Shown piece by piece: positions 11,222 to 20,536 of a stretch of DNA of 64,000 nucleotides (the first letter of the stretch is position 1; each line of letters starts with the position of its first letter). The position numbers were made by a program, and so were the translations under genes. The notes beneath the pieces were generated by a model. That model worked only from the letters and a program-made list of their open reading frames with translations. It did not search any database and had not been told where the DNA came from. The stretch is from Marinobacterium_A aestuariivivens (GTDB lineage Bacteria; Pseudomonadota; Gammaproteobacteria; Pseudomonadales; Balneatricaceae), in the NCBI RefSeq assembly GCF_042661465.1, contig NZ_JBHSWE010000001.1, positions 2,356,001 to 2,420,000 on the forward strand, in the 5' to 3' direction.

Positions 11222-13048
11222 TCAGCTTGCCCCCGTAAGATTCAGATAAAGACGTGGCAGCAACATGGGCAGGCGACTCAGGTCGCTGACCAGTGCATAG
11301 CCCTTGTCGCCAAAGAGAAAAGGAAGATAGTCATTGCCTTTGTCATCGATCGTGATGCAGAACGGCTGCAGGCCCAGGGCGCGGGCCTGCTGTACCGCAT
11401 GGCGGGTATCCTCGATGCCATAGCGTCCCTCGTATTGATCGATATCGTTCGGCTTGCCGTCGGACAGGATCAGCAGCAGCCGCTGTGCACTTTTCTCCTG
11501 GGCGAGGATGTCCGCCGACTGGCGGATGGCCGCCCCCATGCGGGTGTAGAAGCCCGGCTTGATCTGCTGCAGTCGTCCCCGTACCGCATCGCCGTAGGTT
11601 TCGTTGAAGTTCTTCAGCAGGTGATAGCGCACCTGCTTGTTGCGGATCGACGAGAAGCCGTAGAGCGCGAAGCGATCGCGGGAACTGCTGAGCGCCTCGG
11701 CGAACAGCGTCATGCTGTCGCGAATCACATCGATCACGCGCTGCTCGTCATTGAGGCCCGCATCGGTCGACATCGACAGATCCGCCAGCAGCAGGCAGGA
11801 CAGGTCCCGCTGATTGGGCCGGCGCTGACGGTAGCAGGCTCCCGGTTCCAGGCCGCGCTGCTCTTCGGTCAACTGATGGAGCCAGGCATCGAGATCGAGC
11901 TCCTCACCCTGCAATTGGCGTTTCAGCCAGCTACGTTCCGGTCGCAATGTACTGAAACGGTTGCGCAACTGGCGCGCGGCCGGTCTCAGTGCTTCCGGCA
12001 AAGGCGCCGGTGCAGCCTCGTCGGCGAGCATCGGTTGCAACAGGCAGTGATCGGCTTTCAACTGCTGGCGGCGGTAGTCCCACTCCGGCAGGCGGATGCC
12101 GTCGCCCAGCGCCAGGTCGTCGTTCTGCGGCGCCGGCAGATCCAGGTCGAAGCGCACGCGCGCGGAGCCGGCGCGGCGCTGGCGCGACAGTGTAATGATG
12201 TCCAGGTCCTCGGCGGCGCCGAGGTCGTCGTCGAGGTTTTCTTCCTGACAGCGGTCCAGTTCGACCTGCTCGACACGGCTGAACAGGCTCTCGAGCTGAA
12301 AGATCAACAGCCCGTCGGTCTGTTTGCGGTCATCGAGACGACGGGCGGTCCGGCGTACAGTACCGGCTTCCTCCGGTGCCTGTGGTGACTGCTCCGCCGA
12401 CTCGCCGGAGTCTTCGTCGCAGGCATCGACCGAAAGCTCCCGCAGCGGTGCCGGGTAGAGCCAGAAAGGCACCGGCCAGGCATCGCCGGGGGCCCGGGGC
12501 AGCAACTCCACCGAGCCCGGCTGCAGCAGGGCGCGTCGAATCGCCTGCTCGCGGGTCCAGGCGTCGGCCTGGAGCTGGTCCTGGCCCGGACGCAGCAGCA
12601 GGCTGGCTTCGACCATCTCCCGATAGCGCTTCGCCAGGCCGGGCCGGGTCTCGAGCAGCAGCCGACAGGCCCGCTGGTTGTCGCGGAACCAGTGACGGAA
12701 TCGAGGCAATACCGCGGCCATGGCCGTGAGCCAAAGATAGAGTGACTCATTGAGTTCGCGCTCCGGAAAGAGAGCGACTGCCGGCGGCAGTCGCAGGCTG
12801 CGCGCATCCTGCCAGCTGACCGCATGGCGCCGGTGACTGCCGGCAATACGCTGAATCAGCTTGCGCGGTGCCCGGAACGGCCGAGCTTCCGCGGCTTCAA
12901 GCAGCTTGCCGGTTTCACCACCCAGCGCGCGATAGAAGGGGGCCAGCTGAGGCTGGATATCCGCCAGCTCGACCCGGGCGTCGGCGAAATCGGTTGCCGA
13001 TTGCCGCGTCACCAGTCGATGCCAGATGCCCCCTACAAACTCTTCCAT
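11222..13048 (-). CDS. norD: NorD, VWA-domain protein for nitric oxide reductase activation
   Basis: 608 residues. The C-terminal third is a von Willebrand A domain with a MIDAS-like DLSMST (near residue 423) and the later LSDGKPNDIDQYEGRYGIED segment characteristic of NorD/CbbO proteins. The N-terminal part is helical, and the middle is acidic. NorD pairs with the NorQ ATPase to remodel NorB during metal-centre assembly in the cytoplasm. It lies between norB and norQ, as in Pseudomonas and Paracoccus, with a 50-base gap from norB and a 106-base gap to norQ. Confidence 0.93.
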   Translation of the reverse strand: MEEFVGGIWHRLVTRQSATDFADARVELADIQPQLAPFYRALGGETGKLLEAAEARPFRAPRKLIQRIAGSHRRHAVSWQDARSLRLPPAVALFPERELNESLYLWLTAMAAVLPRFRHWFRDNQRACRLLLETRPGLAKRYREMVEASLLLRPGQDQLQADAWTREQAIRRALLQPGSVELLPRAPGDAWPVPFWLYPAPLRELSVDACDEDSGESAEQSPQAPEEAGTVRRTARRLDDRKQTDGLLIFQLESLFSRVEQVELDRCQEENLDDDLGAAEDLDIITLSRQRRAGSARVRFDLDLPAPQNDDLALGDGIRLPEWDYRRQQLKADHCLLQPMLADEAAPAPLPEALRPAARQLRNRFSTLRPERSWLKRQLQGEELDLDAWLHQLTEEQRGLEPGACYRQRRPNQRDLSCLLLADLSMSTDAGLNDEQRVIDVIRDSMTLFAEALSSSRDRFALYGFSSIRNKQVRYHLLKNFNETYGDAVRGRLQQIKPGFYTRMGAAIRQSADILAQEKSAQRLLLILSDGKPNDIDQYEGRYGIEDTRHAVQQARALGLQPFCITIDDKGNDYLPFLFGDKGYALVSDLSRLPMLLPRLYLNLTGAS

Positions 13049-13098
13049 GGCTCACCTCGAGAAAAATTGAAGGGCGGGAGCAGGGCTCCCACCGGGTC

Positions 13099-14523
13099 TC
13101 AGTTGCAGCTGCCGCAGCAGACGGCCTTGGCCGGCTTGGCGCCGCTCTCCACGGTTACCCGCTGGCCGACGAAGAAGCTGGCGAGATAGGCCACCAGTCC
13201 CAGCGCGAACACCACTCCGAAGGCTTCGCGAACCCAGAAGATCGGGATCAGCTTGGCCTGGGTGTTCATGAAGCTCAGCGCGCCGACTTCGGGCAGGCGC
13301 TGCAATGCCACCTGCCAGGCGCCGGCGACGGTCAGGGCCAGGGTGATGCCGATCATGCTGGCGCACATGGTCCAGAAGGCGAAGATCTCCAGCTTCTGCG
13401 ACAGCGCGGAGTTGCCCTGTGGGCGACCGCGCATGATCGGCATCGCATAGGAGATGATGCAGAGCACGATCATCGCGTAGGCGCCGAAGAACGCCAGATG
13501 GCCGTGTGCCGCGGTGATCTGGCTGCCGTGGGTGTAGTAGTTCACCGGTGCCAGGGTATGGATGAAGCCCCAGACGCCGGCGCCGAGGAAGGCCATGACC
13601 GCGGTACCCAGGGCCCAGAGAGTGGCGGCCCGGTTGCCGTGCTGGTGACGACGCTGGCTGACCACGCGGAAGGCGAACAACACCATCATGAAGAAGGGCA
13701 CCGGCTCCAGCGCCGAGAAGATGGAGCCGAGCCAGAGCCAGTACGGGCCGGGGCCGATCCAGAAGTAGTGGTGACCCATGCCGATCAGGCCGGAGATCAG
13801 CGCCAGGGCAATAATCACGTAGAGCCATTTCTCGATCACTTCGCGGTCGACGCCGGTGACCTTGATCAGCACGAAGGCCAGGATGGCACCGAGGATCAGT
13901 TCCCAGACGCCCTCGACCCAGAGATGCACGACCCACCACCAGAAGAACTTGTCCAGCACCAGGTTGGACGGGTTATAGAAGGAGAACAGGAAGAACACCG
14001 CCAGCCCCACCAGGCCGGTGATCAGCACCATGTTGATGACGGTCTTGCGGCCCTTGAGGATGGTCATGCCGATGTTGTAGATGAACGCCAGGCAGACGAT
14101 GACGATACCGATCTTGGTGATGGTCGGCTGCTCGAGGAACTCGCGGCCCATGGTCGGCAGCAGCTCGTTATGGGTGAGCTTCGCCAGTTCCGCATAGGGC
14201 ACCAGCAGGTAGCCGAGAATGGTCAGGGTGCCGGCGGCGGCAAAGACCCAGAACGTCACCCGGGCCAGCCAGGGACTGTGCAACTCGGTGTCGCACTCCT
14301 CCGGCACCAGGTAGTAGGACGCGCCCATGAAGCCGAACAGCAGCCAGACGATCAGCAGGTTGGTGTGTACCATCCGCGCGACATTGAACGGGATATAGGG
14401 GAACAGGAAGTCCCCGACGATGTACTGCAGGCCCATGATCAGGCCGAACAGGATCTGGCCGACGAAGAGCATCAGCGCAAATATGAAGTAGGGCTTGGCG
14501 ACCCCTTGGGATTCGAATTTCAT
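13099..14523 (-). CDS. norB: Nitric oxide reductase subunit B (cNOR catalytic subunit)
   Basis: 474 residues, with a run of about 12 transmembrane helices of the heme-copper oxidase superfamily. Recognisable parts are the HTNLLIVWLLFGFMGASYYLVPEE helix-2 region, HLWVEGVWELILG with the iron-ligand glutamate, GMGHHYFWIG with adjacent histidines, and AAHGHLAFFGAYAMI. It reduces 2 NO to N2O at a heme b3/non-heme iron centre in the inner membrane, taking electrons from NorC. The C terminus ends in an unusual cysteine-rich AVCCGSCN tail. It starts 16 bases after norC. Confidence 0.97.
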   Translation of the reverse strand: MKFESQGVAKPYFIFALMLFVGQILFGLIMGLQYIVGDFLFPYIPFNVARMVHTNLLIVWLLFGFMGASYYLVPEECDTELHSPWLARVTFWVFAAAGTLTILGYLLVPYAELAKLTHNELLPTMGREFLEQPTITKIGIVIVCLAFIYNIGMTILKGRKTVINMVLITGLVGLAVFFLFSFYNPSNLVLDKFFWWWVVHLWVEGVWELILGAILAFVLIKVTGVDREVIEKWLYVIIALALISGLIGMGHHYFWIGPGPYWLWLGSIFSALEPVPFFMMVLFAFRVVSQRRHQHGNRAATLWALGTAVMAFLGAGVWGFIHTLAPVNYYTHGSQITAAHGHLAFFGAYAMIVLCIISYAMPIMRGRPQGNSALSQKLEIFAFWTMCASMIGITLALTVAGAWQVALQRLPEVGALSFMNTQAKLIPIFWVREAFGVVFALGLVAYLASFFVGQRVTVESGAKPAKAVCCGSCN

Positions 14524-14539
14524 CCAGGCATCCTCCGGC

Positions 14540-14986
14540 TCAGCCTTCCCTGTTGGGTGGCCAGTCGTTATCGTTGATACGCGAGGTCCAGATCAGGAAG
14601 GCCGAAAGGTCGTCGACCTGCTCGGGGCTGAGGTGGAACTGCGGCATTTTGCGCCGACCCTCGGTCGGCATCGGCTGCATCTTCATCCAGGCCTGCATGA
14701 ACTGGCCGAAGGTCTCTTCGCTGCCGTTGCCATAACGGTCGTAGACGTTGGCCAGTTCCGGCGCGAAATAGGCGCCTTCGCCCATCAGACTGTGGCAGCC
14801 GATGCAGTTGTTGTCCTCCCAGACCGCCTTGCCGCGGGCCACCGATTCGGTGATGTTTTCGCGATGGTCACGCTCCGGCAGCTCGCGCAGGGTGTCCAGC
14901 GTCAGCCCCAACAGCAGCAACAGAAAGAAGAAGCCGCCGCCATAGTAGATATTGCGGGCCATCCCCTTGGTGAAGATCTCGGTCAT
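14540..14986 (-). CDS. norC: Nitric oxide reductase subunit C (membrane-bound cytochrome c)
   Basis: 148 residues. An N-terminal membrane anchor (about 11-31) precedes one periplasmic heme c site, C61-IGC64-H65, with a later Met-containing segment (KMPQFHLSPEQVDDLSAFL) that would supply the axial ligand. The total length is normal for NorC. It passes electrons from periplasmic donors to NorB. A very strong AGGAGGGG ribosome-binding site precedes the ATG. It is the first gene of norCBDQEF, read from the sigma-54 promoter at 15066-15082. Confidence 0.97.
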   Translation of the reverse strand: MTEIFTKGMARNIYYGGGFFFLLLLLGLTLDTLRELPERDHRENITESVARGKAVWEDNNCIGCHSLMGEGAYFAPELANVYDRYGNGSEETFGQFMQAWMKMQPMPTEGRRKMPQFHLSPEQVDDLSAFLIWTSRINDNDWPPNREG

Positions 14987-15065
14987 GCCGGTCCCCTCCT
15001 TATGGTGATTGTGATCGGATGCATAAAAGCGTCCCTCTGCGGTTAGTATTGGTCGTACCCTAAGA

Positions 15066-15082
15066 CAGCAAAGGTTGTGCCA
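15066..15082 (-). promoter_or_regulatory. Sigma-54 promoter of the norCBDQEF operon
   Basis: On the minus strand the sequence reads TGGCACAACCTTTGCTG, with the invariant GG (-24) and GC (-12) and the correct spacing of RpoN promoters (TGGCAC-N5-TTGCT). It lies about 80 bases upstream of norC, opposite the gene for the sigma-54 activator NorR. Confidence 0.88.
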
Positions 15083-15124
15083 TTTTTTATATCATTGATT
15101 TTTAAAGATAAAATAAATCATGTT

Positions 15125-15176
15125 GTTCTAATGACAGCAATGCTAAGGTTGTTCTATTAACAACAAGGTTATCTTA

Positions 15177-15181
<5 letters not shown>
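15125..15181. promoter_or_regulatory. NorR enhancer sites
   Basis: Two perfect GT-N7-AC sites, GTTCTAATGAC (15125-15135) and GTTCTATTAAC (15151-15161), and a half-degenerate third, ATCTTAATGAC (15171-15181), overlapping the norR start. Three such sites upstream of a sigma-54 promoter is the arrangement known for E. coli norVW. NorR bound here could also repress its own gene. Confidence 0.7.
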
Positions 15182-16715
<1,534 letters not shown>

Positions 16716-16825
16716 GGCCATGGACGGCCTGTAGACAGAAAATGCAGGAGCAATTTTCTGCTAAGGCCATGGACGGCGGAAGGTCGCCCCGCCTGTAGAC
16801 AGAAAATGCAGGAGTAAACGTCTGC
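16716..16825. repeat. Two tandem hairpin elements of the GGCCATGGAYGGCC family
   Basis: Copy 1: palindrome GGCCATGGACGGCC (16716-16729), a short link, then a stem-loop CAGAAAAT ... ATTTTCTG (16736-16760). Copy 2 (from about 16762) repeats the palindrome with an internal insertion and a decayed second stem. The first copy begins directly after the norR stop codon. A related element lies at 18588-18630. Confidence 0.75.
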
Positions 16826-16831
16826 TCAAGC

Positions 16832-17064
16832 TGTGAATAAGCTGTGTGGATATGGAGCCGGTCTGCCGCTCCATGTTGTCCACAGACAGGATTACGCCCC
16901 TCCGGTCCAAGCCGTGATCAACTTTATCGGCGTCAGTATTCCCGGGCCCTGGCATCCGGTTCGAAGTGCTTGTTACAAGCTTGTGCACAGCCTTGTTCAG
17001 GGTTTCTGTGGGCAGTTTTTAAGTATTCACAGGGCGGAGTTATCTACAACCCGATTTATTCACA
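16832..17064. promoter_or_regulatory. Cluster of DnaA boxes
   Basis: Two perfect TTATTCACA boxes are present, at 16832-16840 (minus) and 17056-17064 (plus). One-mismatch boxes lie at 16845-16853 (minus), 16876-16884, 16981-16989, 17023-17031 and 17040-17048. Seven boxes in about 230 bases is far above expectation. There is no obvious AT-rich unwinding element and no dnaA, dnaN or rep gene nearby, so this could be a DnaA-titration site rather than an origin. Confidence 0.5.
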
Positions 17065-17098
17065 AAACGGGCTGTAGTGCGGTCACCAGGGACCTCGA

Positions 17099-18322
17099 TC
17101 AGGCTGTGCCGGCCTGCACCTGCAGCCGCGCCACCGGACGTTCGTCCAGGACAACATGAATCAGGGCCGTGGCCAGCGCGATGACGGCAGCCGACCACCA
17201 GACGATGTTGTAGGTGCCGGTTTCATCGTAGAGATAACCGCCGATCCAGACGCCGGTGAAGGAGCCGAGCTGGTGGTTCAGAAAGACGATGCCGTAGAGG
17301 GTGCCCATATAACGGACGCCGAACATCTGGGCGACCAGCCCGGAGGTCGGCGGTACGGTCGCCAGCCAGAGAAAGCCGGTGGCAATCGAGAACAGGTAGA
17401 CCGAGGTAGTCGTCAGCGGTGCGACCATGAAAAGGGTGATGGCGACCGCACGCAGGGCATAGATGATGCCCAGCAGCTTTTTCTTCGAATACCGACCCGA
17501 CCAGCTGCCGAACAGCAGGCAGCCAAAAATATTGAACAGCCCGATCAGTGACAGGCTGGTGACCGCGACACTGGCATCGAAGCCATTGTCGGTCAGGAAC
17601 GCCGGCATATGGACGGTGATGAAGGCCAGTTGGAAGCCGCAGACGAAGAAGCCGGCGATCAGCAGCCAGTAATGGATATGGCCACGAGCTTCCTTGAGGG
17701 CCTCCGATAGCGTCTGCGGAGGGCCATCCAGAGCACTGTTCGCGGTGCTGCTGGCGTCGTTGCGGAACGGGCCGGCCAGCAGCAGCATGGCAAGGGCGCC
17801 GCCCGCCAGCAACAGCAGCGCTGTCTGCCAGCCGTAACTGGCAATGAAGGCCTGGGCGACCGGGATCACCAGCAGCTGGCCCGCGGAACCGGCCGCGGTG
17901 CCGAGCCCCAGTGCAAAGGCCCGGCGCTCCGGCGCGACCATGCGTGCCAGTGCCGGCAGCACCACACCGAAGCCGGTGCCTGCGATGCCCATGCCGACCA
18001 GAATGCCCGCGCCGGTATGCAGAGCCCAGATACTGTCGGCATTCGCCGTAACATAAAGCCCCAGCGCATAGGCAACGGCGCCGCCGAGCAGCGCCCGGAA
18101 GGTGCCGAAACGATCTGCAATCGCGCCGGCGATGGGCTGGAACAGTCCCCAGCACAGGTTCTGCAGTGCCAGCGAGAAGGCGAAGATCTCCCGACCGTAG
18201 CCGAACTCGGCCGAGATCGGTGGCATGAAGAAGCCCATGGACGAACGCAGACCGAAGTTGATCGCGAGCAGTACGCAGGCAAAGGCCACGAAGAGGCTGA
18301 GCAGTTTTACAGGTCTGTGCAT
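17099..18322 (-). CDS. MFS transporter (monocarboxylate/oxalate-formate type)
   Basis: 407 residues with 12 predicted membrane helices in two halves and a charged central loop (about 190-225) rich in Glu, Lys and Arg. The pattern of RSSMGFFMPPISAEFGYGRE in helix 1 and DRFGTFRALLGGAVAYALGLY after helix 2 fits MFS permeases related to oxalate/formate and monocarboxylate carriers. The substrate cannot be told. The ATG at 18322 is preferred to an upstream TTG because the protein then starts directly with MHRPVKLLSLF, where helix 1 begins. It stands alone, with the DnaA-box cluster downstream and a hairpin-repeat region upstream. Confidence 0.85.
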   Translation of the reverse strand: MHRPVKLLSLFVAFACVLLAINFGLRSSMGFFMPPISAEFGYGREIFAFSLALQNLCWGLFQPIAGAIADRFGTFRALLGGAVAYALGLYVTANADSIWALHTGAGILVGMGIAGTGFGVVLPALARMVAPERRAFALGLGTAAGSAGQLLVIPVAQAFIASYGWQTALLLLAGGALAMLLLAGPFRNDASSTANSALDGPPQTLSEALKEARGHIHYWLLIAGFFVCGFQLAFITVHMPAFLTDNGFDASVAVTSLSLIGLFNIFGCLLFGSWSGRYSKKKLLGIIYALRAVAITLFMVAPLTTTSVYLFSIATGFLWLATVPPTSGLVAQMFGVRYMGTLYGIVFLNHQLGSFTGVWIGGYLYDETGTYNIVWWSAAVIALATALIHVVLDERPVARLQVQAGTA

Positions 18323-18529
18323 GGTTCCGGGATCCAGCAGGAAGATCGTAGGGGGATGCGCGGGCAAGATGGACTATGTTAACGCTATATCGGTCTGGCT
18401 GTCAGGCGTCTGCAGTGTTCGATGAGAGCGTAACCTGGAATAAGCCGCAGGCGAATTCCGGGGACCGGCACGCACGGCATTTCCGCCGTCCCTGACGGTC
18501 AGTGCGCCCTGCAGTGCTCGATGACGCAC

Positions 18530-18656
18530 CAAATCGTCGGGAACGATTTGGCATATCGTCGCTTGCGACGATAACCCGAAGGGCGAAGGCCATGGATGGC
18601 CTGAGTACAAATTTGTCGGGAACAAATTTGCGCGTCAGCCCGAAGGGGCAGCCACA
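18530..18656. repeat. Array of short hairpins with a conserved loop
   Basis: Hairpins in order: CAAATCGT / ACGATTTG (18530-18550, loop CGGGA); ATCGTCGC / GCGACGAT (18555-18572); GGCCATGGATGGCC (18588-18601); CAAATTTGT / ACAAATTTG (18608-18630, loop CGGGA); and a CAGCCAC / GTGGCTG stem. The two CGGGA-loop hairpins have compensatory changes in their stems. CCGAAGGG follows each unit. There is no gene in 18368-18712. Confidence 0.7.
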
Positions 18657-18712
18657 GGGACGTGGCTGACAATCGAACCGGTTCGATGACGCACAGCGGT
18701 CGATCCGGCAAC

Positions 18713-18744
18713 AAAAAAGCCCCACTGGCAACAGCGAGGCTTTC
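18713..18744 (-). terminator. Terminator of the tRNA-Phe gene
   Basis: On the minus strand AAGCCTCGCTG pairs with CAGTGGGGCTT around a 4-nt loop, followed by a run of T's. It lies just after the tRNA 3' end. Confidence 0.8.
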
Positions 18745-18753
18745 AAGTATAAG

Positions 18754-18829
18754 TGGTGCCCGGAGGCGGAATCGAACCACCGACACGGGGATTTTCAATC
18801 CCCTGCTCTACCGACTGAGCTATCCGGGC
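18754..18829 (-). tRNA. pheT: tRNA-Phe (GAA)
   Basis: A 76-nt cloverleaf read on the minus strand: GCCCGGATAGCTCAGTCGG, anticodon GAA in TTGAAAA, a GGTTCGATTCC T-arm and an encoded CCA. It lies 71 bases downstream of pyrE in the same orientation. No integrase or attachment-site duplication is seen at its 3' end. Confidence 0.98.
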
Positions 18830-18900
18830 AACAACGGGCGCCAATTAAACACTCATGCCAGGCGTCTGTCAATGGCGGGGCCCCGGCTTTTTGCGGGCGC

Positions 18901-19548
18901 TCAGCCTTCGATGCCGTACTGCTCGCGGTAAGCCCTGATCGCCGCGATTTCCTCCTCCATGCCGCCTTTCTCCTCGAGATAGCTGACCACGTCGTTCAGG
19001 GTCACGATGCTGGCGACCGGCATGCCGTAGTCGCGCTCGACTTCCTGGATGGCCGACAGCTCGCCCTGGCCACGCTCCATACGGTTCAGAGCGATGACGA
19101 CACCGGCGGGCGTGGCGCCGGCCTGCTCGATGATCTGCATGACTTCGCGGATGGCGGTGCCGGCCGTGATGACATCGTCGATGATCAGCACCCGGCCCTT
19201 GAGCTCGGCGCCGACCAGGTTGCCGCCTTCGCCATGGTCCTTGGCTTCCTTGCGATTGAAGACATAGGGCACATCGCGCTGGAAATCGGTCGCCAGTGAA
19301 ACCGCTGCGGTGGTGGCCAGCGGGATGCCCTTGTAGGCCGGGCCGAAGAGGACATCGAACGGGATACCGGAATCCTCGATGGCGGCCGCATAGTATTTGC
19401 CCAGCTTGGCGAGGGCCTCTCCGGTGTTGAACAGGCCGGCATTGAAGAAGTAGGGGCTGGTTCGGCCGGATTTGAGGGTGAATTCGCCGAAACGCAGCAC
19501 GCCGCGCTCGATGGCGAACTCGATAAAGGCTCTCTGGTAGTCCTGCAT
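18901..19548 (-). CDS. pyrE: Orotate phosphoribosyltransferase
   Basis: 215 residues, the normal PyrE length. It converts orotate and PRPP to OMP in pyrimidine synthesis. The PRPP-binding signature VLIIDDVITAGTA is present near residues 120-132, along with the LKSGRTSPYFFNAG N-terminal motif and GPAYKGIPLA. The gene is divergent from crc, with 167 bases between the starts; this is the conserved neighbourhood in Pseudomonas and relatives. Confidence 0.97.
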   Translation of the reverse strand: MQDYQRAFIEFAIERGVLRFGEFTLKSGRTSPYFFNAGLFNTGEALAKLGKYYAAAIEDSGIPFDVLFGPAYKGIPLATTAAVSLATDFQRDVPYVFNRKEAKDHGEGGNLVGAELKGRVLIIDDVITAGTAIREVMQIIEQAGATPAGVVIALNRMERGQGELSAIQEVERDYGMPVASIVTLNDVVSYLEEKGGMEEEIAAIRAYREQYGIEG

Positions 19549-19715
19549 GGGGCTCTCCGCACTGAAATCTGATCGGCGCCTATGATATCAGCGTGCAGAG
19601 CGCCGCTCTATGGCGATTGTGACCTGAAGAAATTTCAATTTCGGCCGCTAACCTATACAATCCCTTCTTTGATTTCGACCATTGTTTTATTGCGCGCTTT
19701 ACAGGACCGAAAGAC

Positions 19716-20492
19716 ATGCGTGTCATCACATTCAATACTCAGGGTATTGAACAGGCTGCCGACAAAGGCTTTTTCGATTGGATGGTACAGCAGGATGCCG
19801 ACGTGGTATGCCTGCAGAATCTGCGCGCGAAGGAATATCAGCTCGACGCCGAGCGTTATCATCCGGAAGGCTACCACGCCTACTTCTTCGATGCGTTCGA
19901 AGACGGCTACAGCGGCGTTGCCATCTATACCCGGGAGCTGCCCAAGGCGATCATGACGGGGCTCGGCTTCGAGCTCTGCGATTTCCACGGCCGTTTCATC
20001 CAGGCCGATTTCGACAAGGTCAGCGTGGCCTCGATGTCGATTCCATCGGGTCTGAAGAGTCCGGAAGCCCAGGCCAACAAGGAAGAGTACCTCGAACTCT
20101 TCATGGGGCATCTGAAGAAAACGCTGCGCAAGCGCCGCGATTTCATCTTCTGCGGCACTTTCCATATCGCCCACAAGGCAATCGACCTGAGCAACTGGTA
20201 TGTGAATCAGAGTGTCTCGGGCTTCCTGCCCCAGGAGCGGGAGTGGATGGAAGAGGTGCTCGGCGACATGGGCTTCGTCGATGCCTTCCGCCGCGTCAAC
20301 AAGGCCGAGCGTCAGTACAGCTGGTGGCCGGACTACAATCGCGCCTGGTCGCTGAACGAAGGTGCGCGTCTGGACTATCAGATCACCACCGCCAATCTGC
20401 GCAACAGCGTCAAGGCGGCCCGCATCTACCGCGACGAGCAGTTCTCGCAGCATGCGCCGGTGATCATCGACTACAACATCGGCGGCAAATAA
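19716..20492 (+). CDS. crc: Crc, catabolite repression control protein (exonuclease III fold)
   Basis: 258 residues with the endonuclease/exonuclease/phosphatase fold. It resembles Pseudomonas Crc throughout, including ADVVCLQNLRA, GLGFELCDFHGRFIQADFDKVSVAS, QYSWWPDYN and the C-terminal SQHAPVIIDY. The residues needed for nuclease activity in ExoIII are changed: the CLQE glutamate is Asn, the GDxN motif reads CGTFHIAH, and the SDH aspartate is Gln. It should therefore be non-enzymatic. Known Crc acts with Hfq to silence translation of catabolic mRNAs. Position next to pyrE supports the assignment. Confidence 0.9.
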   Translation: MRVITFNTQGIEQAADKGFFDWMVQQDADVVCLQNLRAKEYQLDAERYHPEGYHAYFFDAFEDGYSGVAIYTRELPKAIMTGLGFELCDFHGRFIQADFDKVSVASMSIPSGLKSPEAQANKEEYLELFMGHLKKTLRKRRDFIFCGTFHIAHKAIDLSNWYVNQSVSGFLPQEREWMEEVLGDMGFVDAFRRVNKAERQYSWWPDYNRAWSLNEGARLDYQITTANLRNSVKAARIYRDEQFSQHAPVIIDYNIGGK

Positions 20493-20495
20493 ACA

Positions 20496-20521
20496 AAAAA
20501 GGGAGCTAAGCTCCCTTTTTG
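20496..20521. terminator. Bidirectional terminator between crc and rph
   Basis: GGGAGC / GCTCCC (20501-20515) with a 3-nt loop, flanked by an A-run upstream and a T-run downstream, so it can serve the convergent genes on both strands. Confidence 0.92.
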
Positions 20522-20536
20522 TTGTCTGCGTCCGGG

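Noticed and set aside
12868..14577. A 569-codon plus-strand frame opposite norB and norD
   Set aside because: It is the antisense of strongly conserved norB/norD, with the repetitive His/Gln/Asp/Gly composition typical of GC-rich antisense frames.
16832..17064. The chromosomal replication origin
   Set aside because: There is no dnaA, dnaN, gidA or rpmH nearby and no clear AT-rich unwinding element, so only a DnaA-box cluster is claimed.
18368..18750. A CRISPR array
   Set aside because: The hairpins are short palindromes of different sequence, without constant repeats of 23-40 bases or regular unique spacers, and no cas genes are present.
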